The notes below the pieces were generated by a model. That model had not been told where the DNA came from and did no database searches. It saw only the letters and a program-made list of their open reading frames with translations. Positions 62,011-64,000 of a stretch of 64,000 bases of DNA are shown here, in pieces. Location of the stretch: positions 62,001-126,000 of the forward strand of contig CABYDS010000002.1 of assembly GCA_902517745.1 (NCBI GenBank), written 5' to 3'. A program made the position numbers and the translations under genes. The DNA comes from an uncultured Pelagibacteraceae bacterium. GTDB lineage: Bacteria; Pseudomonadota; Alphaproteobacteria; Pelagibacterales; Pelagibacteraceae. Every line of letters begins with the position of its first letter. The first letter of the stretch is position 1.

Positions 62011-62505
62011 ATGAAATACAAAAAAAAATCACATAAAGTATCAATTGTAATGGGCAGTCAGTCTGATTACAAAACAATGAAAAATTGTGAAAAAGTTCTT
62101 AAGATTTTAAAAGTTAATTATGAGACAAGTATCGTCTCTGCTCACAGAACGCCTGATAGACTTTATGCCTATGCAAAGAAAGCAGAAAATAATAATATTT
62201 CTATTATTATTGCTGGAGCCGGAGGATCAGCACATTTACCTGGTATGATTGCTGCTATAACTAGAATTCCAGTCATAGGTGTTCCCATTGAAAGTAAAAA
62301 GTTAAAAGGTTTAGATAGTCTACTATCAATTGCCCAAATGCCAAAAGGAATTCCTGTTGGTACAGTTGCTATTGGAGAAGATGGTGCAATCAATGCTGGT
62401 TTATATGCTGCTTCAATTATAGCTACGTATGATAACAATGTAAGAAAAACACTTTTAAATTGGCGAAAAAAACAAACATCAAAAGTAAAAAAAAAACCAA
62501 AGTAA
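62011..62505 (+). CDS. purE: N5-carboxyaminoimidazole ribonucleotide mutase
   Basis: A protein of 164 residues with KVSIVMGSQSDYKTMKNCEK, VSAHRTPDRLYAYA, and AGAGGSAHLPGMIAA followed by TRIPVIGVPIESKKLKGLDS. It shows every PurE signature. It moves the carboxylate on aminoimidazole in purine synthesis. It is 3 bases from purK, its usual partner, and divergent from the dipeptidase gene. Confidence 0.96.
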   Translation: MKYKKKSHKVSIVMGSQSDYKTMKNCEKVLKILKVNYETSIVSAHRTPDRLYAYAKKAENNNISIIIAGAGGSAHLPGMIAAITRIPVIGVPIESKKLKGLDSLLSIAQMPKGIPVGTVAIGEDGAINAGLYAASIIATYDNNVRKTLLNWRKKQTSKVKKKPK

Positions 62506-62508
62506 TTA

Positions 62509-63552
62509 ATGTCTAAACCTGATCTAGGAATAATAGGTGGAGGACAATTAGGAAGTCTATTAGCATCCGCAGCAAAAAAACTTAATATTAAAACGGTTAT
62601 TTTATCTGACGATAAAGATGCACCTGCAATCAATTTTGCTGATGAATTTATTTATGGAGATTACCAAGACATAAATATTATCAATAACTTTTTAGAAAAA
62701 GTCGATCTTGTAACATATGAGTTTGAAAATATCCCATATGATATATTAAAAAAAATTAATGAAACCAAATCTGTATTACCAAGCCCTGAAATAAATAAAT
62801 TAATCCAAAATAGACTAACTGAAAAAGAATTTTTAAATAAAAATAATATAACTACAACTCAGTATGTAAGTATAAATGATTTAGATGATATAAAAATAAA
62901 CGATAAATTTATACCTGGTTTATTGAAAACTTGTACACTAGGTTACGATGGAAAGGGCCAATATAAAATAAATAATACAAATGATTTAAACAATGATTTC
63001 GATTTTTCAAAAGGCTACATCTTAGAAAAGATAGTAAATTTAAAAAAAGAAATTTCAGTTGTGGTTACAAGATTTGGTCACCAAAAATATGAAATTTATG
63101 ATCCAATTGAAAATTATCATGAAGACCAGATTTTAAAATACTCTAAAATTCCCGCAGATATAAGTGATGAAATTAAAAATAAAGCATTGGACTGGGCAAA
63201 AACAGTAGCTGAAGAGCTTGATTATATTGGTACTATGTGCGTTGAATTCTTTATAGATAAAAATAATAATTTATATGCTAATGAAGTTGCACCAAGAGTA
63301 CATAATTCTGGGCACCTAACTATAAATTCACACAACATTAGCCAATTTGAAAACCACATCAGAGCTGTATGTGGACTCGAAAAATTAGAAACAAAAAAAA
63401 TTTATAATGCAAAAATGCTTAATTTGATTGGTGAAGATATATTAGAATATAAAAATAAAAAGTTTAAAGAAAATGAATTTTTTTATGATTATTTAAAAAA
63501 AGAAGTTAAAGCTAAAAGAAAAATGGGACATTTAACAACTATAGAAAAATAG
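62509..63552 (+). CDS. purK: N5-carboxyaminoimidazole ribonucleotide synthase
   Basis: A protein of 347 residues with an ATP-grasp fold. It has LGIIGGGQLGSLLASAAKKL, VTYEFENIP, LKTCTLGYDGKGQYKI, GTMCVEFFIDKNNNLYANEVAPRVHNSGH and the closing LGEDI-like LIGEDILEYK. It uses ATP and bicarbonate on AIR. It pairs with purE. The carbonic anhydrase-like genes elsewhere could support bicarbonate supply. Its stop is 2 bases from the convergent SRAP stop. Confidence 0.95.
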   Translation: MSKPDLGIIGGGQLGSLLASAAKKLNIKTVILSDDKDAPAINFADEFIYGDYQDINIINNFLEKVDLVTYEFENIPYDILKKINETKSVLPSPEINKLIQNRLTEKEFLNKNNITTTQYVSINDLDDIKINDKFIPGLLKTCTLGYDGKGQYKINNTNDLNNDFDFSKGYILEKIVNLKKEISVVVTRFGHQKYEIYDPIENYHEDQILKYSKIPADISDEIKNKALDWAKTVAEELDYIGTMCVEFFIDKNNNLYANEVAPRVHNSGHLTINSHNISQFENHIRAVCGLEKLETKKIYNAKMLNLIGEDILEYKNKKFKENEFFYDYLKKEVKAKRKMGHLTTIEK

Positions 63553-63554
63553 TT

Positions 63555-64000
63555 TTAAGAAATTGTTTGGATCAAAGAAATATTATTGTTTGTAGGTTTA
63601 TTAACTTCCTTTGAAACCTCATGAAAGTTTAATTTTGTTTTTTTACACTCTTTAAGAAAACTCGATCCTGTTAATTCAAGATTTAAATATCTATTAACAT
63701 CATTTTCATTAATTATAACAGGCTGTCTATGATGTATTTCTTTAATATTTTCATCTGCATCCTCGGTTATTAAACAAAATTGATCATTGTCATAAATAGC
63801 CGCTAAATACATAAGCTTTTTATCTTCTCTTAAAAAATAATAAGGTGTTTTATTTTCTTTTTCTCTTTTCCACTCATAAAAACCATCTGCTACAGCTACA
63901 CATCTATGTAGTCGAATTAATTTTTTGAAAGACACTTTTTCATCTATAGTTTCTAGTCTTGCATTTATTAAAGGTTTAAAATCTTTTTGCTTAGCCCAGC
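63555..64000 (-). CDS. SRAP/HMCES-type abasic-site DNA-binding protein (N-terminus beyond window)
   Basis: The frame is open to the right edge, so the true start and the catalytic N-terminal Cys2 are outside. The visible C-terminal part has WAKQKDFKPLINARLETIDEKVSF, CVAVADGFYEWKRE, TPYYFLREDKKLMYLAAIYD and IHHRQPVII, diagnostic for the SOS-response-associated peptidase family. The conserved Asn-Ala-Arg and His of the active pocket are present. It crosslinks to abasic sites in single-stranded DNA. A GTG at 63935 is internal, not the start. Confidence 0.92.
   Translation of the reverse strand, partial: WAKQKDFKPLINARLETIDEKVSFKKLIRLHRCVAVADGFYEWKREKENKTPYYFLREDKKLMYLAAIYDNDQFCLITEDADENIKEIHHRQPVIINENDVNRYLNLELTGSSFLKECKKTKLNFHEVSKEVNKPTNNNISLIQTIS

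Noticed and set aside
1..64000. CRISPR array, insertion sequence, prophage or rRNA operon
   Set aside because: No regularly spaced repeats, transposase, phage structural gene or rRNA sequence was seen in reading the window.

Overview
This window looks like a chromosome segment of a SAR11-type marine alphaproteobacterium (Candidatus Pelagibacter or a close relative). The evidence is very AT-rich DNA, almost no intergenic space, many ATGA or TAATG start/stop overlaps, and a gene set rich in C1, methylamine and organosulfur metabolism. Taxonomy is inferred from gene content and composition only. Ten of eleven gene-to-gene (or gene-to-tRNA) convergent junctions abut or overlap within about 11 bases. 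No stretch over 300 bases lacks a gene.

Layout. 1-4.3 kb: a partial 3-hydroxyisobutyrate-dehydrogenase-family gene, an FMN oxidase-like protein, small beta- and gamma-class carbonic anhydrase-like proteins, an orphan secreted HExxH protein and a thioredoxin-like protein. 4.3-11.3 kb: two glycosyltransferases, a tripartite tricarboxylate transporter (TctABC) and an AbrB-type membrane protein. 11.3-13.6 kb: an Anbu proteasome-like protease divergent from its usual partner, a circularly permuted ATP-grasp protein. 13.6-16.6 kb: a nitrilase-family amidase and a polar amino acid ABC transporter lacking a local ATPase. 16.6-22.3 kb: a polyamine and methylthioadenosine (MTA) locus: fused SpeD-SpeE, a two-domain aldolase/dehydrogenase, MtnA, MtnP and Apt. 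22.3-24.4 kb: tRNA-Met, a five-gene mini-island of unknown proteins, and a decayed second copy of the tRNA, with two nested sets of direct repeats. 24.4-30.3 kb: an AEC transporter/TauD/dehalogenase-like operon, GMP reductase, a tartrate/D-malate dehydrogenase homologue and a DMT permease. 30.3-38.7 kb: a dimethylglycine/sarcosine dehydrogenase-type enzyme, a Fur-box-preceded ferric ABC transporter, a LysR regulator and an AcuI/YhdH reductase. 38.7-46.6 kb: folE, hisI, small proteins, then ETF-QO/etfA/etfB joined to a second dehydrogenase of the same type. 46.7-50.0 kb: small proteins, two tandem CoA-binding proteins, a ferredoxin and an SBP56/methanethiol oxidase. 50.0-55.6 kb: a seven-gene run led by ergothioneine genes egtB-egtD. 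55.7-58.5 kb: a MetF-like/GcvT-like pair and membrane proteins. 58.5-61.9 kb: an M19 dipeptidase operon with two uncharacterised proteins and a 55-residue zinc-ribbon-like protein. 61.9-64 kb: purE, purK and a partial SRAP protein.

How the genes fit together. Much of the window handles methyl groups, reduced sulfur and salvage. Two GcvT-type flavin demethylases can feed C1 units to folate, and one is co-transcribed with the ETF electron path to ubiquinone. A MetF/GcvT pair probably forms another folate-linked demethylation route. The MTA locus can account for every fragment of the nucleoside made by spermidine synthesis if the aldolase/dehydrogenase acts on methylthioribulose-1-phosphate, which is the most interesting untested prediction here. 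Other points are the tRNA-bounded mini-island, the extended egtBD operon, and the hairpin that follows all three solute-binding-protein genes just before their permease genes.
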